Source of the DNA: Bisporella sp. PMI_857
Taxonomy: Eukaryota > Ascomycota > Leotiomycetes > Helotiales > Helotiaceae
Length of the DNA stretch: 64,000 nt
Direction: 5' to 3'
NCBI GenBank assembly: GCA_021307315.1
Contig: JAJSPD010000004.1
Location: 1 to 64,000, forward strand
Made by a program: the position numbers and the translations under genes. Below are positions 24,525 to 36,256 of this stretch, piece by piece (the first letter of the stretch is position 1; the number at the start of each line of letters is the position of its first letter). The notes beneath the pieces are model-generated. The model was not told the origin of the DNA and ran no database searches. It saw only the letters and a program-made list of their open reading frames with translations.

Positions 24525-24849
24525 ATGCAATCACCCGGCATTGCTTCCAACCATGATCTTCCCCACCAAGTGTGCACTTCATGTAAGGCACGGAAAAGGA
24601 AATGCAACAAAGCCAAGGAATCGCTGGCACAGGTTGCGATCGGCTGGGTTGCCTTGTAAAGTCAGAGACCCGGAATGCCGAGGATAACACCACTTCCTGG
24701 CGCTACAACTGGTGGAGAGGGTGGAGAAGAATTCGAAGCTGGTTTTGCTGAATGCACAGGAAATGGCCGCAAGCGATAAAATCTTGGCGAGCATTCCTGT
24801 CCAGGGACATAGATGGCCAGCTATGCTGCAAGCATTCGCGGACAAGTAA
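24525..24849 (+). pseudogene. Zn(II)2Cys6 transcription factor relic
   Basis: From ATG 24525, VCTSCKARKRKCNKA gives the first half of a Zn2Cys6 DNA-binding domain (CxxC, basic run, Cys). The second half is split between frames: CDRLG is in one, LPCKVRDPEC in another. The first frame stops at about 24655. A third frame (about 24692-24849) reads HHFLALQLVERVEKN and continues to a stop after FADK, as in the short linker after such domains. No GT-AG intron joins the pieces. It is therefore called a frameshifted, truncated regulator. It is divergent from the SDR gene, but any regulatory link is inference. Confidence 0.6.
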
Positions 24850-25074
24850 GCCGAAGAACCTGCCATGGGGAATGAATGCGAAATCGATTGCTCAGCCGTT
24901 CTTGTCTTGTTAATGAGTTCTTTCCGTCTCATGCATTAGCCTGGTTCAATATACTTTCGTTGCTTCAGCACACTCAATTGTGCCTCACTGGTAGAAAAAT
25001 CACGTGTTACACTTTCCAGCGACGCGAAGCCCGCCTGATCAAAACATCTATTATTGTTACACCCAAGCCCAAGT

Positions 25075-26445
25075 CTATAAACAACAAGCATACGATTCCG
25101 CGTCCCCATCATTAAAGAGATGATTCCTTGCCCCTTGATCATCAAAATCCGTAAATGAGCTTCCCCTATACCGTCCCGTGACATCCCTTGCATTCGCCGT
25201 GGAAGACGAGAACGCGCTTCCTGTAATCCCTATAAAGAAATGACTCTGCACCATTACCCCCATGTCCACCGCCCCTTGGAAATCAAAAGGCAGCTCGTCG
25301 ATCATCGTTAATGTTTCGCCGCTGGGGTCCGCGCGTGCGAGCTCCCATTTATGCGTAACGTCCCATCCTCGCACTTTGCCGGCCTCGACGAACTTCAGGA
25401 CTTGTTGCGAGTCCCCGCATGCGAGATAGACGAGAGGCTTTGACGTGGCGGGGCCGAGGCCATGGCTTTGGCCAAACATTTCCCATGCACGATCAAGAGC
25501 ATCGAGGTCGAGCTTCAATTGATGCTCGAGCGAACTCCAGATCGTGTCGTTCTCAACCCTGAAATGAACCCCGTAGAACGGACGATCCATCCGGGCCAAG
25601 AGCTGATTCGTGATCTTCCTTGGGGTCTCCAGGAAGCGAATTAATAACGAAAATTCGTTCCAGAGCTTGAGATCGCGACCGGTGGGGTCGTCGGTGATCC
25701 TGAACATTAGGAACATCGATCCTATCTCAATTGTCGTGACCCCGCTTCCTGGGGTTGAAGAATCTGATGTGGTTTGCAATATCGTGAATTCGTCGTCAAA
25801 AAAGCGTTTGAATGGCCGTCCGCTCCAGAAATAGCTATGGTACTGCTGGTATCCATCGGCATGCCGGATGTCGATTTTCCAGTCATGCTTTACAGGTGTT
25901 TTACCCTCGCCTAACTGATTTGGATGCAGTACTTTGATCCTCGGACATGCTCTCTGAAGACCCTCGATCAAGTGCTGGGCGTCAAACCATTGGTCGTAGG
26001 TGAGATGCGCGTCACTGTTCAAGGAATTAAATTCCTTCAGGTTCTTGGAGTCACGTAAGGGCATCGATGGCAACAAGATGTTTGTCCCGGTCTCGAGGGC
26101 CATTTTCAAGCAGACCTTAACTTGAGACATAATGGACGTCAGACCTGCGAACATGTGAACGCACTTGAGGTACACATCGTCGAGCTCCGGGCGGTGCGGG
26201 GCATGGTCGCAATGATACTTGATCGCAGGGAATGGATACGGTGAAGGCTTATCCAGCGCGAAGACTTGTTCGAAATAATTCTGTATAGGCGCAGGGAGGT
26301 GACTGCTTTTGCGCGTCGGAATGACGGAGGTTATCTTGGAGCCAAGAGATGTGTTCTGAACGTGGTCCAGGTTAAGCCATAACCCAAAAATGGCGCTGAC
26401 AGCGATGGCAGCAGTGATGAAGCTGCGTCGTGAAGGACCTAACAT
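25075..26445 (-). CDS. Type II membrane protein, O-fucosyltransferase-like
   Basis: A single exon of 456 aa. A short basic N-terminus and one membrane anchor (FITAAIAVSAIFGLWLNL, residues 9-26) indicate a Golgi type II protein. The lumenal part has PFYGVHFRVENDTIW, comparable to the HxR-type motif of GDP-fucose O-fucosyltransferases (GT65/68 fold, PF10250). Near the end, FFIGITGSAFSSSTANARD resembles the donor-binding block that usually reads GxxxSxFS. VYLACGDSQQ adds further likeness. The enzyme class is probable and the acceptor unknown. The catalytic assignment rests on these short matches; a distant fungal-only glycosyltransferase is the alternative. Confidence 0.6.
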   Translation of the reverse strand: MLGPSRRSFITAAIAVSAIFGLWLNLDHVQNTSLGSKITSVIPTRKSSHLPAPIQNYFEQVFALDKPSPYPFPAIKYHCDHAPHRPELDDVYLKCVHMFAGLTSIMSQVKVCLKMALETGTNILLPSMPLRDSKNLKEFNSLNSDAHLTYDQWFDAQHLIEGLQRACPRIKVLHPNQLGEGKTPVKHDWKIDIRHADGYQQYHSYFWSGRPFKRFFDDEFTILQTTSDSSTPGSGVTTIEIGSMFLMFRITDDPTGRDLKLWNEFSLLIRFLETPRKITNQLLARMDRPFYGVHFRVENDTIWSSLEHQLKLDLDALDRAWEMFGQSHGLGPATSKPLVYLACGDSQQVLKFVEAGKVRGWDVTHKWELARADPSGETLTMIDELPFDFQGAVDMGVMVQSHFFIGITGSAFSSSTANARDVTGRYRGSSFTDFDDQGARNHLFNDGDAESYACCL

Positions 26446-26687
26446 TGTTTACTGATGGTGATGGACATGTCGTTGAGGTTCATGAGCTGTGAGGTTGTGC
26501 ATTAGGACATCGTCAAATTATATTACAAGTCCCCCCTGAAACCGGCCTAGCTTGTGAATCCAACGAAAGGGGCAAAAATCTCCCCGCGTTTGTATTCATC
26601 ATGTTGGTTGCAGGGGTATAACCGAGGGTAGAGTCACGTGATTAGTCTTGGTAATGTTGAGCTCTATGCACCGATGCATACTGCATA

Positions 26688-26836
26688 CAGTGGAGTGCAA
26701 AAAGTATTAACCCATGTCATGCTAGCGTGATTATTAGTACGTAGTTTCAGGGCTGCGGGATTCAAACTGCGCATTTAAACTGCCCTGAAGACAGCCCTTG
26801 GCGTTGACATGGGTTAATACTTTTTGCACCCCACTG
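26688..26836. mobile_element. 149-bp Tc1/mariner-type MITE
   Basis: Begins CAGTGGAGTGCAAAAAG and ends in its inverse. The terminal inverted repeats are 32 bp with one mismatch, at position 7. TA dinucleotides flank both ends (26686-26687 and 26837-26838), the target duplication typical of Tc1/mariner elements. The interior is about 85 bp with no coding capacity. It lies upstream of the O-fucosyltransferase-like gene (about 240 bp from its ATG), so it may sit within that promoter. Confidence 0.9.
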
Positions 26837-27389
26837 TACATTAGAAATGAGAAGATCAATTAAGCGAGAAGCATTTGATCAGAAAACCAATGCCATATAG
26901 CTCACAATCACTCTGCTATCAACTATCAGATTTTATCTACTGATCCTGAACTGGGTCCTCGAAGCGATACACGTGATTTTTTGCCTGAATATCCAGGCAA
27001 TAAAGGCTCTCTTTTGTTCTCAGCATTTCTCTTGTCCTCAAAGAATTCGATGTCATGATGAGCCTTCCCTCTCAAAATTAGTGCTGACCAGCGCCCACCA
27101 TACAAAAGCTTACGACTTCAATAGTGTAGCTAGACATATAATACAGCGGTTACTCAACCAGTTGGTCTGGTGAACTAGACGCATCGAACTTCATCTTATC
27201 ACGACTAACGCCAATCACGATACCCGCGAATATTCTATTTTTTTTGGTCTCTTTCTCTTTGCCATTAATATGCATCAATAATTCAAAGGCTAGAGCTGAT
27301 TCTTTGTCTCAGGTTGGAATTCTTACTCCGTGGTCTTTTCCTATTAACCAAGCTCTTGTTAATGCTGTGTGGAGGATGCAACTTCGAGC

Positions 27390-29795
27390 TCAAGTCAATG
27401 CAGGACCTGGCAAATCGAACTGGATCTCCTTAACAACAAATTCTTCCCAGAATTTGTGGCAGTCTGTCGCTTCATAGAAGTCTATGATCAATCCTTTGAT
27501 TCCCTTACTGGTGGACCGCTCTTGGAGGCGGGAATGTGCCGCGCTTGCAGTTTCGAGGGAGCCAATTGTAGTGACACTCCCTTGAGTACTACGCCTAGAC
27601 AGGCCTCCTTTCGAAATAGATAGAGATTTGCCATCCAAACTCTCAAGCGTCAGTGTTTTGGATCTGGCCGATGGCTCTTTGGGTTCCTTGAAAAGGTTTA
27701 CTTCAGTGGGTCAGGTTAGCGTATTTAACTATGTCGAATTGTCCTGTACGTACTTGGCCACTCCACATATGTAGCAATTTTGTGATCCTTTGTTTTGCTC
27801 CCCCGAAAGTATAGGATAGAGCGTGATTTATAGATGGGGTCTACAAGGATGCGAATCGTTTCAAGCCGGCCTTGTATTTCCCTATCTTTGGATTTTATGA
27901 GCTCAACATCCGTGATGAGGACGATGTCTTTATTCAAGAGCAGTTGCTGGAATTCATAGTAATCTGCGTTAGCATTAACAAAGGTATGTGAGGACATCGA
28001 TCATAAATTTTTACCACTTCTATTGCCAAATTTGTATTTGGGTTGGGTTCTGATGGAACTTCTTTGATGGTTTTGATTATCAAGCTTAAGAATTCTGAGG
28101 ACATGCGACCCCTGAAATTGCACCCGGTGTTTGTGGACTTTGTCAACATGACTATTGTCCAGGTATGGTTTCATTGATGTTTCTATTTCACCGGCTGTCG
28201 CACGATCAGGAGAGTGTCGAATTTCTGTAAATCCATCTTGGCTGATAGTTGTTATGCACACCACTTCACCATCGTCGGATCTTGAACAATACTTGATAGA
28301 GCCTTGTATGCTCTGGTTTTGATACTGCCTATGTCATGTTAGCAATGAACTGACTAATTTTGACATAGCACGTACAGTATTACGGGCAAGGGACGATCAA
28401 GTTGAATGGACAGAGCTGGGGATGAGGAAGAAGTTGACGGACTTCGAGTATGAAGAAATGAGCCTCTATTGCTTTGAGGGCTTCCAGGACTTCCAGGCCA
28501 ACTCTCAAGTGATGACGCGACTGGCGGTGACGACATTGGCGAGACCGAGCCAGGCGATGACGGTGCCCGAATAGGGATCGGCGCCGAGCGTACAATAGTT
28601 GGGTTGAGGTGGGTCGCAGCCTGAGCAACCAGATTTTCGCGACGTTGTGCCTCATATTGAACACGCTCTCCGAATGTGTCCCACACTTCAAGCTCTTCTA
28701 GCAAAGCACTCCGGGGGTCAGTAATCCCCAGATTTAGATGCTCGTCAGAGCTGTTTCCTATGCGTAATCCTACAGTATCTCCTATTGTGTTCCTCGTATC
28801 TCGAAGACGTTCGAGAAGGTCTTGAATCATGGAGCTACCATCATCAGGCTCGGAGTTTGATGAAGAACCAATTGGGCGTGCGCTTCTCTGTCTGAAGTTC
28901 TGAAGTCTCTCTGAAAGCAGAACTCTATTGTCCTCGACCGTTGTTGGGTATTGGCGTGACGTAGCAGATCTGGCCATAGAATATTGATGAAATTCCCCTA
29001 TCTGGCTTTGGCCGTTATGCTGTCCATTTCGAGCTGCAGGTAACGCAAGTCTACTCGAACTGGCTTCAATAGCTCGAATTGGTTGTGGCGGCAGCAGTGC
29101 ATGCTCAAATTGTCGCAGCGTCCCGTAGTCAATCTGACTAGATTGATGGTCAGGTTCTAGTGGATTTGTCAACCTTCTCAAGTTGTCAATGATCAGTGAG
29201 ACAAGATCGAGGTTTCTGTTAACGACTTCCAGATTTGACGCTCTGCACCGCTATTAGATATAACACAGCATTTGCAAAAGCGTAGTACATACCTAATATC
29301 CAGCAAGATATCTCTATTCTCCAGAGTCACATCGTGCGTGGATGCAGACACATGGTATGTTGCAAGAGAAAGAAACAGCATGAGTTTCTTTCGCAGCCGA
29401 GAGACTTCCTTCCTTTCGAAGGGCCATTGTACTTGTTGGTATAGGATCTGTATCTGCTCGCGTGAGAAACTGGCTCTCCTCAACCAAGTTGAGTGCCTTG
29501 CTCGGCTGGCACCAGTACTTGAATTTACGGATCGTATTAATAGAATATGTCTCTGGATGAATTCCTCACACTGCTTACGAAGCTGTAGATGAAGCCTTGA
29601 GAGCGAGTCATCATCTTGAACTACTTGTGCTTTTCGATCCCATTCTTCCAGACATTGCGTGATGTGAGAAAACTCTTCAAAGAATTGTTCGCATTCAAGC
29701 GAGGCATTAAGTGGCCCATCGGACACCGAGTCATAAATCTCCCAGAGGATCTTGATTCCGGCGAGTATGTCTCCAAGGGACCAGCCAAAGCTCAT
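27390..29795 (-). CDS. Large protein with STAND/HeLo-like fungal N-domain
   Basis: Five exons (29795-29293, 29242-28376, 28328-28015, 27963-27754, 27700-27390) join in frame to 734 aa with introns of 47-53 bp. ATG 29795 starts MSFGWSLGDILAGIKILWEI; upstream in-frame codons add a Trp/Gln-rich stub and were dropped. Residues 1-170 are mostly helical and resemble a fungal N-terminal domain of proteins with SxGWSxGD starts. About 230-450 is Ser/Pro/Arg-rich and probably disordered. About 460-640 is a mixed alpha/beta region (CSRSDDGEVVCITTIS; DIVLITDVELI; IATYVEWP). The final 100 residues include HKFWEEFVVKEIQFDLPGP. No NTPase or repeat domain was recognised. Function unknown; a signalling role is inference. 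Confidence 0.7.
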
Positions 29796-30551
29796 AGTTG
29801 AGGCAGCCTGTTGCCAAGACCACAAAGAAATATAACAGAGGGAAATAGAGTGGGGGTGGGGAGCGTGGTATATTTAAGGACAGATTATAGGGCTGCAGTG
29901 CAACCGTGCATTCGGGTAAGAAAGCCGGAGCGTGACCTGTTATTGCAGGCGCAGTCAAATATATTGTCAAAGAGGCGTAGATAGATGTTCGTTCAAGCAG
30001 GTTTGGCGGATGCTTGTTGATGTTGCAGGGGTTTCTTCGCGAATCGCTTCAGAACGTGCCCGTGTAGTCGCATCCCACTCGCCCAACGCACCAAACATCA
30101 GGGATATCTCAACGAATGATAGAATCGAATTAATTATGACTATATACTCTTTAGGTAGACGACCAATATTCTGTACGACTACTATTTCCGGCTCAGTTCA
30201 TAGCACTTTCGGGAATTTGTAACATCTGGATCTGCTGAGTTCGGATGAACCGAACCCATATATGTTATGGGCATCGCCCGAGGCCTCGCGATGGGGCTGG
30301 CAACAGGCTCTGGGCTAAGGGGCGCTGCACAGCCTCACCAATTTGTTTGAGGCTTTTTTTTTCCAATTTCCAAGTACATGGCTTGCTTCAGGCATCAGTT
30401 CCCTGGTCGCAACTTTCTCATCCACATGCCTCTTAGACATTAGATGCTACCTCTTTCCACTATGCTTGTATAGCCATCTCAAGCTTGCTTTGGGATCATA
30501 GTCTTCGATCCTATAAGCCAGCTGGATTAATAAGGATTAGATATCACCAGT
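29796..30551. other. Divergent intergenic region
   Basis: Shared upstream space of the STAND-like gene (minus) and the phosphate transporter (plus). No gene was recognised; about 750 bp available for two promoters. Confidence 0.5.
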
Positions 30552-32964
30552 ATGGTTTGGGGATTTCGCTGGTTCACGTTCTTCCTGCACCCGTACCGGG
30601 ACAATGACTTCGGGCATATAACTGTATGAGACCCCCTTTTAATGTCAACATGTGCACTAAAATTTGATATAGGAGTCAGAGAGGAGAGCATATATCCTCG
30701 GCCGCCTGGAAGGCGCCAAGATCTCCGAATGGTCATGGGTTATAATCGTTGCTGGTGTGGGATTCTTTACTGATTCATATGCCATATTCTCTATCAACAT
30801 CGTTGTTCCCATGCTTGGAATTATCTATTATGGAGATCAAGGAGGTGTAATACCTCATAATTACGAGACTGCCTTGGGTGTGGTGACACTGGGAGGCTCT
30901 ATCATAGGCCAAATTGCATTCGGGTTTTGGGCCGATATCTGGGTATGTTCCATCATAAATCATCTATGACCGCCCCCCCTTGGCAATTCTCGGTAAAAAG
31001 TTATAAAATTTTACTTCCCTCTTGTTTCTTTAAATTCAGCACTAATAAATGAGAAGGGGAGACGAAAGATGTACGGCCTAGAATTGATCATTACCATAGG
31101 CGCCACGCTGGGTGTTGTTATGTCCTCAAACGGAACAGAGGGCTCTATGTCGGTCATAGTTTGGTTGTTGTTTTGGCGTTTTGTTTTAGGGATCGGTATA
31201 GGTAATACTCTTTTCTATTCAAAATCTTTCAATGTAATGCTGACACATTGACGTCTAGGTGCCGACTACCCATTGAGTGCTGTGATTTGTGCAGAGTACG
31301 TGGTGCTATAGTAATTTGCAGAAAATTCAGCGCTAATTAATATACAGATTTGCGCCAACCAGATTAAGAGGGAAAATGATGACAGCGGTTTTTATGTGTC
31401 AACCTTTGGGACAGCTGGCTGCAACTCTGGTTGCCTTGATCGCCGTATCCCGACAGCGAACTGAGATTGAAGGATTCACTGTTACTACCTGTACTGGCGA
31501 GTGTCTAAAAGCCCTAGATTCCAGATGGCGATGGATAATTGGCGTTGGCGTTGTTCCAGCTGTTATCGCCCTGTGGTTCCGGTTGACCATCATTGAATCA
31601 CCAAGATACACAGCGGACGTTGGTGGTGATAGTCAAAAAGCAGCTGCGGAACTCACTCGATATCTACCCACAAGCTCGTTATCGCCCTCATCTTCTTCTT
31701 CCGTGGAGCTTACCGAGGATACCCAACCTCAAATCCAACGCCAATCTGCCATCTCGGATGGCACTACATTACGCAACGCACCTGGAGACGACTCGCAGAC
31801 TGCGCAACCCAATGAGGATCTGGAAAGGCCCTCTTTTGCTGATGCAGAAGAAGTGCAAGCCCCGCCTAAACCTTCGTGGAGGGATTTTAAGGACTATTTC
31901 TGGCATCGTGGCAATCTCCGTACTTTAATAGCAACCTCGCTATGCTGGTTTTTTGTTGACTTGTAAGTTTGCTCACAATTCTTTTCGTTTTGCGGAGCTG
32001 ATACTATACCAGACCATTTTATGGACTTGGCATGAATAGTCCTAAGATCATCACGACGATCTGGTACGGTTCGACTAGCAAACCGCCTACATCAATATAT
32101 AAGCTTCTTGTTCATAATGTCTTGCAAAGCCTTGTCATCGTGTCTATTGGGGCTATAATCGGCTGCCTCATTACATTGGTAGCTATCGACCGTGTCGGCA
32201 GGAGAAATATCCAGCTCATTGGCTTTTTTTGGCTGTTCATTCTATTTGTTATTATTGGTGGCACATTCAATCACCTCTACGAGACTGGGAGCTCGTCCGC
32301 AATTGTCGTACTGTACATCCTTTGTCAGATATTCTTCAACTTTGGTAAGCACATCAAGACTTTACCGATTTCCCGTTAACAGGCACTTAGGTCCAAATAC
32401 AATCACATACATCCTTCCCGCTGAGCTATTTCCTACGCGGTATCGAGCACTGTGCCATGGTATATCTGCTGCTTCCGGCAAACTGGGCTCAGTTCTAGCG
32501 CAGTTATTCTTAGCCTACATCGACTATGGTAACCATACCAATTACAACGTGATACAGAAATGGCTTCCTTACTCACTTCTCATGTAGGCAACATCTCTCT
32601 CCTCTCTTATGTTGAATAGTTCTCTTACCTAACAACTCATAGATTCTCTTTCTTCATGCTCTGCGGTCTCTTTATAACCTTCTACTGGCTACCCCGAATT
32701 GAGCAGGGAACAGACGGTGCTGTGAAAAGCCTCGAGGAATGGGAAGTTGGAAGAGACGAAAATGGGTTCTCGAAAACCTGGCTGGCGAAGAGGGTGGAAC
32801 CTATTTATCATTGGGTGGCGGAAACGTGCGACAAGGTCTATTTGTGGTTAGATCGAATTAGTGGTGGAGATGAGGCAGAGAGGAGAGCGGAAGCAGAGCA
32901 GAACGGGGAGGAAATGGGAGAGATCGACAGAGTACAGGAAGAACTAAGTCAAATTCGATGTTAG
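30552..32964 (+). CDS. PHO84-type phosphate:H+ symporter (MFS)
   Basis: Eight exons (30552-30623, 30673-30942, 31057-31201, 31259-31295, 31348-31962, 32013-32344, 32391-32583, 32643-32964) give 661 aa. The 24-codon first exon (MVWGFRWFTFF) was added because exon 2 begins mid-protein. VAGVGFFTDSYAIFSINIV, GFWADIWGRRKMYGLELI, GIGIGADYPLSAVICAEF and RGKMMTAVF follow the order of Pho84-type permeases. ILPAELFPTRYRALCHGISAA and SGKLGSV are the second-half signatures. The central loop of about 100 residues is Ser/Gln/Pro-rich and long. Such proteins import phosphate at the plasma membrane. The C-terminal tail is charged and Glu-rich. Low-phosphate regulation is plausible but not shown. Confidence 0.92.
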
Positions 32965-33855
32965 TATAAACTTTATAAGGTAATGTTTAATATAAGGGGA
33001 GGAAAGCAGGTAGCAATAGAAGGCAGGAAATCATATGCTTGGGGCATCACATGGTGGGTGTTTGTTCTGCAAGTTCGACCCAAGACGTCGAGTTTCCTCC
33101 AGTCCCGGTTTCTCACAGAATTTAGATGCAATCGAAAACAATACTATGGCTGTTTTAACAGCGCAATCTATTTGATTAAAGCAGTATGATTGTTAGCAAT
33201 AGTGGATCTAACTTGTCTGCGAGATCTTCGTTTAGGATCATGGCTTAGGCCCGTACCTTGCTTTAACCACATGGCTTAGCAAGCCATCTAGACAAATTTT
33301 GGCAACTTTACACCTTTCTCGGTTCAAACAGAACTGAGCTAGAGGTAGATAACTTCCGAGACCGTGAACAGCATAAAGCTGACCTTTTAGCAAAGATCCA
33401 GATCATCCCCCTTAAGCCATGTAAGCATGGCAATATCCCTTGATCTTGTCAAGAGACAAACGTATGCACATTGGAATTTGAATCTTAAAGGTATCTGTAT
33501 CTTCTCCCTGGCTAATCGCTTCATATCTACCTTCAAGACTGTGTTTATCATGTTGTAATCATTTTCATGGCTTTCTTGGCTCCTGGTAGAAAAAGGGGGT
33601 GGACCCGTGGCTGACTCCGATGACTTTTGGAAGCGAGGCCACGTCTGATCTCGGGAGCTAGTATACCCGCAACGCTTTGACTATAGTGCGGTGGCTTGCC
33701 CTCAGATAGCTGTGACTCTTCACAAGCTTTATTAGTTTCATTAATGAATATAGCATCCTTCGAACGGATATATAGCTAGTCTCCAGGCCCCTTGTACTTA
33801 TTCACCTCTTCTATTGTAATCTCCATCCGCCGAGCCTCGGAAGTTGTGTCTAACA
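32965..33855. other. Intergenic, no gene seen
   Basis: 3' flank of the phosphate transporter, then the former promoter of the FNT relic. No motif-bearing frame. Confidence 0.5.
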
Positions 33856-34955
33856 ATGGATGCTTTCACGCCAGCTCAGGCCACCGAGTTGATCTCTCGG
33901 ATTGATGCCAAGAAGGCACATACGAGAGTTGATAAGATCTTCCTCAATTCGTTTATGGGCGGCGCTCTCATTTCCTTCGGCTCTGCTCTCTCACCGCCAA
34001 CTGGCGTATCACTGTAGTTTCAAACAAACGCGCCAGGACTCATCCGCACGATATCCGCAATGGCCTTTCCAGTTGGGTTGATAATGGTGGTCTTGACAGG
34101 AGCGGATTTTTTTACGAGTTACTGCATGTACTCAACCGTGGCTCTTTTGTATCGACGCTGCAGCTTTCTTCAGTTACTCAAAACATGGAGTATTAGTTTA
34201 GTTGGAAATTTGGCTGGTGCATTGTTCTGTCTTATGTTGACAGGATATTGTGTGGAGTATAATAATGAGGTGTGGAAAGAACATGCTATACCCCTCGTCC
34301 AATGGCATCAAATATTTCTGAGGGGCATCATATGTAAGGCTTTACTTCTCAATCAGTCATCGCCTAAACTATCCTCACAGCTAAAATGCACTCTTCACAG
34401 TCAACTGGTCGGTCTGGTGAGTGAGCTTCTTTCTGAGAACGAGCTTACGTAATAAATAGTATCATTCGGCTTATGCAATTGCATCGATCTATTGTGAATC
34501 GTGCCAGAAACCACGTGCTAATAATTATATTCTAGTATGGCCGTTGTTCTTGCAATTTCCACTCGCGAGGTCGTCTCAAAGATCATTGCCGTTTTCTGGT
34601 AATGTGTTTCGTGGGTCTCGGCGCAGATCATGTCGTGGCAAATATGTACTTCATACCCCTCGGCATCTTCCTTGAGGCACCGGACATTACTATCTGCTAC
34701 TATATCTGGAAGTCCATGATTCCTTCACTGCTGGGCAATATCATTGGTGGAGTCATGTTTGCTGGCGCGATTTACTGGTATCTATTCCTTGCTGGCACAG
34801 AGGTTCCCATTCACTTTGACTTCACGCCACCGGGAAAGAAAGTATACGAGCAGGATTTGTTTTCAATGACTGAAGTTGGATCCTTGACGAATGGGGCCAC
34901 AACGTCAACTCATAATTTGCCAGAATCCGGGAAACAGAGGCCGAAGTGGGATTGA
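33856..34955 (+). pseudogene. Formate/nitrite transporter (FNT), inactivated
   Basis: The frame from ATG 33856 reads MDAFTPAQATELISRIDAKK and FMGGALISFGSAL, then hits TAG at 34015-34017 where the family has a residue before FQTNAPGLIRT. The same frame resumes with MAFPVGLIMVVLTGADFFTS and LVGNLAGALFC. Two introns (34334-34400, 34417-34535) restore WSVCMAVVLA and STREVVSKIIAVFW. TAA at 34600-34602 and a frame change then break the chain just before MCFVGLGADHVVANMYFIPLG. So there are at least one nonsense codon and one frameshift in an otherwise full-length gene of a pentameric anion channel for nitrite or formate. The nonsense codon fits TGG to TAG. Recent loss is likely, since most of the protein is still readable. 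Sequencing error is the alternative. Confidence 0.8.
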
Positions 34956-35108
34956 GAAAGACTACTATCATAACCTGTATAAAAAGGACAACTTCAAAGG
35001 AAAAGTGTGAGCTTAAATTTACCCCTCGCAAGTACTTAAAATTATATTATTAGCCAATACTGTAATTCAATTATTAAGTAAACTATTAGCTGACAGTTTA
35101 ACTATTAA

Positions 35109-35333
35109 TTTTGGGTCTTTGCATTCAAGACCCGCGACATCAACCCTGAAAAATGTGCTGAAGTCGCGCGCGCCACCCTGGAATCAAACTGCTGGCAAGC
35201 TGCTGAGGGAGTTTACTGCAATTACATGCATGCGGATATCGAGGTTTTCAGTGGCACTGGCACTGAATGGGAGGCTTACTACATCAGGACTACTGGACGA
35301 GTGGCATTCTACTATCCCTCCAATGTGCCATGA
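35109..35333 (+). pseudogene. 5'-truncated small Cys-containing protein
   Basis: An open frame of about 74 codons follows a stop at 35106-35108 and has no start ATG. It ends at TGA 35331-35333. Residues include INPEKCAEVARATLESNCW and GVYCNYMHADIEVF, with three Cys and many aromatic residues. This looks like the C-terminal end of a small secreted protein. The sequence upstream is AT-rich, and no acceptor site linked to a signal-peptide exon was found. Family unknown. Confidence 0.4.
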
Positions 35334-35531
35334 GCAAGTTCGATAATAATCCTAACAAAATTACTAGCGTAGGTAAGTTTCTCAATAAACCATTTCCTTA
35401 GAAGCAAGTAGAGACACCAACCAAACAAAGTCTTTCTTATTTCTTGAGCCATTAAGAGGGCCACTCCTAAAATTTGGTTCAAAGTCCTTTACACTGACGA
35501 GAGTCTCGGTCTTGGTATCACAATAACATCC

Positions 35532-36256
35532 ATGGAGCAAGAGGACCGCGACGAATTACTCCTCGACACCGATCTCCCGCTGAGCCTACTCAAACAGTCG
35601 CATGCCCCCAGGATTTCAAAATGGCCCAAAACATCTAAACCCAACAATCGCCAAGTCCTATACTCCCTACTCCAAGGAACTATCCTCTTGACAATACTGA
35701 TTTCCGTTACCACGCATCTTCTATACAACGACGGTCTCGAAACGACTTAGAAATTCTTGATACAAACTGGTAACTTAAGAAACGCTGCGGAACATCACTG
35801 ACCGAAGCCTGAGAGTTAGGATGCAAATTTGATATCATGATGAGCGGATGGATACCACTTGCATGTTACCATGAGGATTTATCGGAAAAATATCTGTCGA
35901 AAAATGACTTCCGCTTTTACGCCGATCGTTATGCGCAAGAGGAGGTGCCCATGGAAGTCGTGCGAAAAGGAGAATGGGAAGGACTATATACTGCTTAGGA
36001 GCATCATATCTATCATTGCGCATGAATGTGGAAATTTTTAGTTCTTGCGGTCGAGGCGGGGAAGGGAATGTTTGATAGTTCACCTAGTAGTTTTGACCAC
36101 ATGGCACATTGCTCAGAGTTGATGTTCGAAAGTGGAATGATAATGGTGATGACGGAGTTGTCGTCTGTTGAAAATAAATCTTTTATACAACCGGGGTTCT
36201 TGTCTTGCGGACAGCCAAAAAGCTTGACAGTTATGTATATCGGGACTGTGGGGTAA
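35532..36256 (+). pseudogene. UstYa-like (DUF3328) oxidase, inactivated
   Basis: The first frame (35532-35750) has a cytosolic head, then one membrane helix (LQGTILLTILISVTTHLLY), as in UstYa-family proteins. From about 35786 a second frame reads CGTSLTEA, GCKFDIMMSGWIP, CYHEDLSEKYL and VPMEVVRKGEWEGLY. Both HxxHC motifs of the family are visible, HIYHC at 36005-36019 and HMAHC at 36098-36112. In-frame stops lie at 35810 (TGA), 35996 (TAG) and 36023 (TGA). UstYa-type proteins oxidise peptides in fungal RiPP pathways (ustiloxin, cyclochlorotine). The intact motifs with stops consistent with C-to-T change point to RIP-type loss. Confidence 0.78.

Noticed and set aside
26740..26800. tRNA-like phrase (gggattcaaactgcgc)
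   Set aside because: Lies inside the MITE; no acceptor stem or anticodon arm could be folded.
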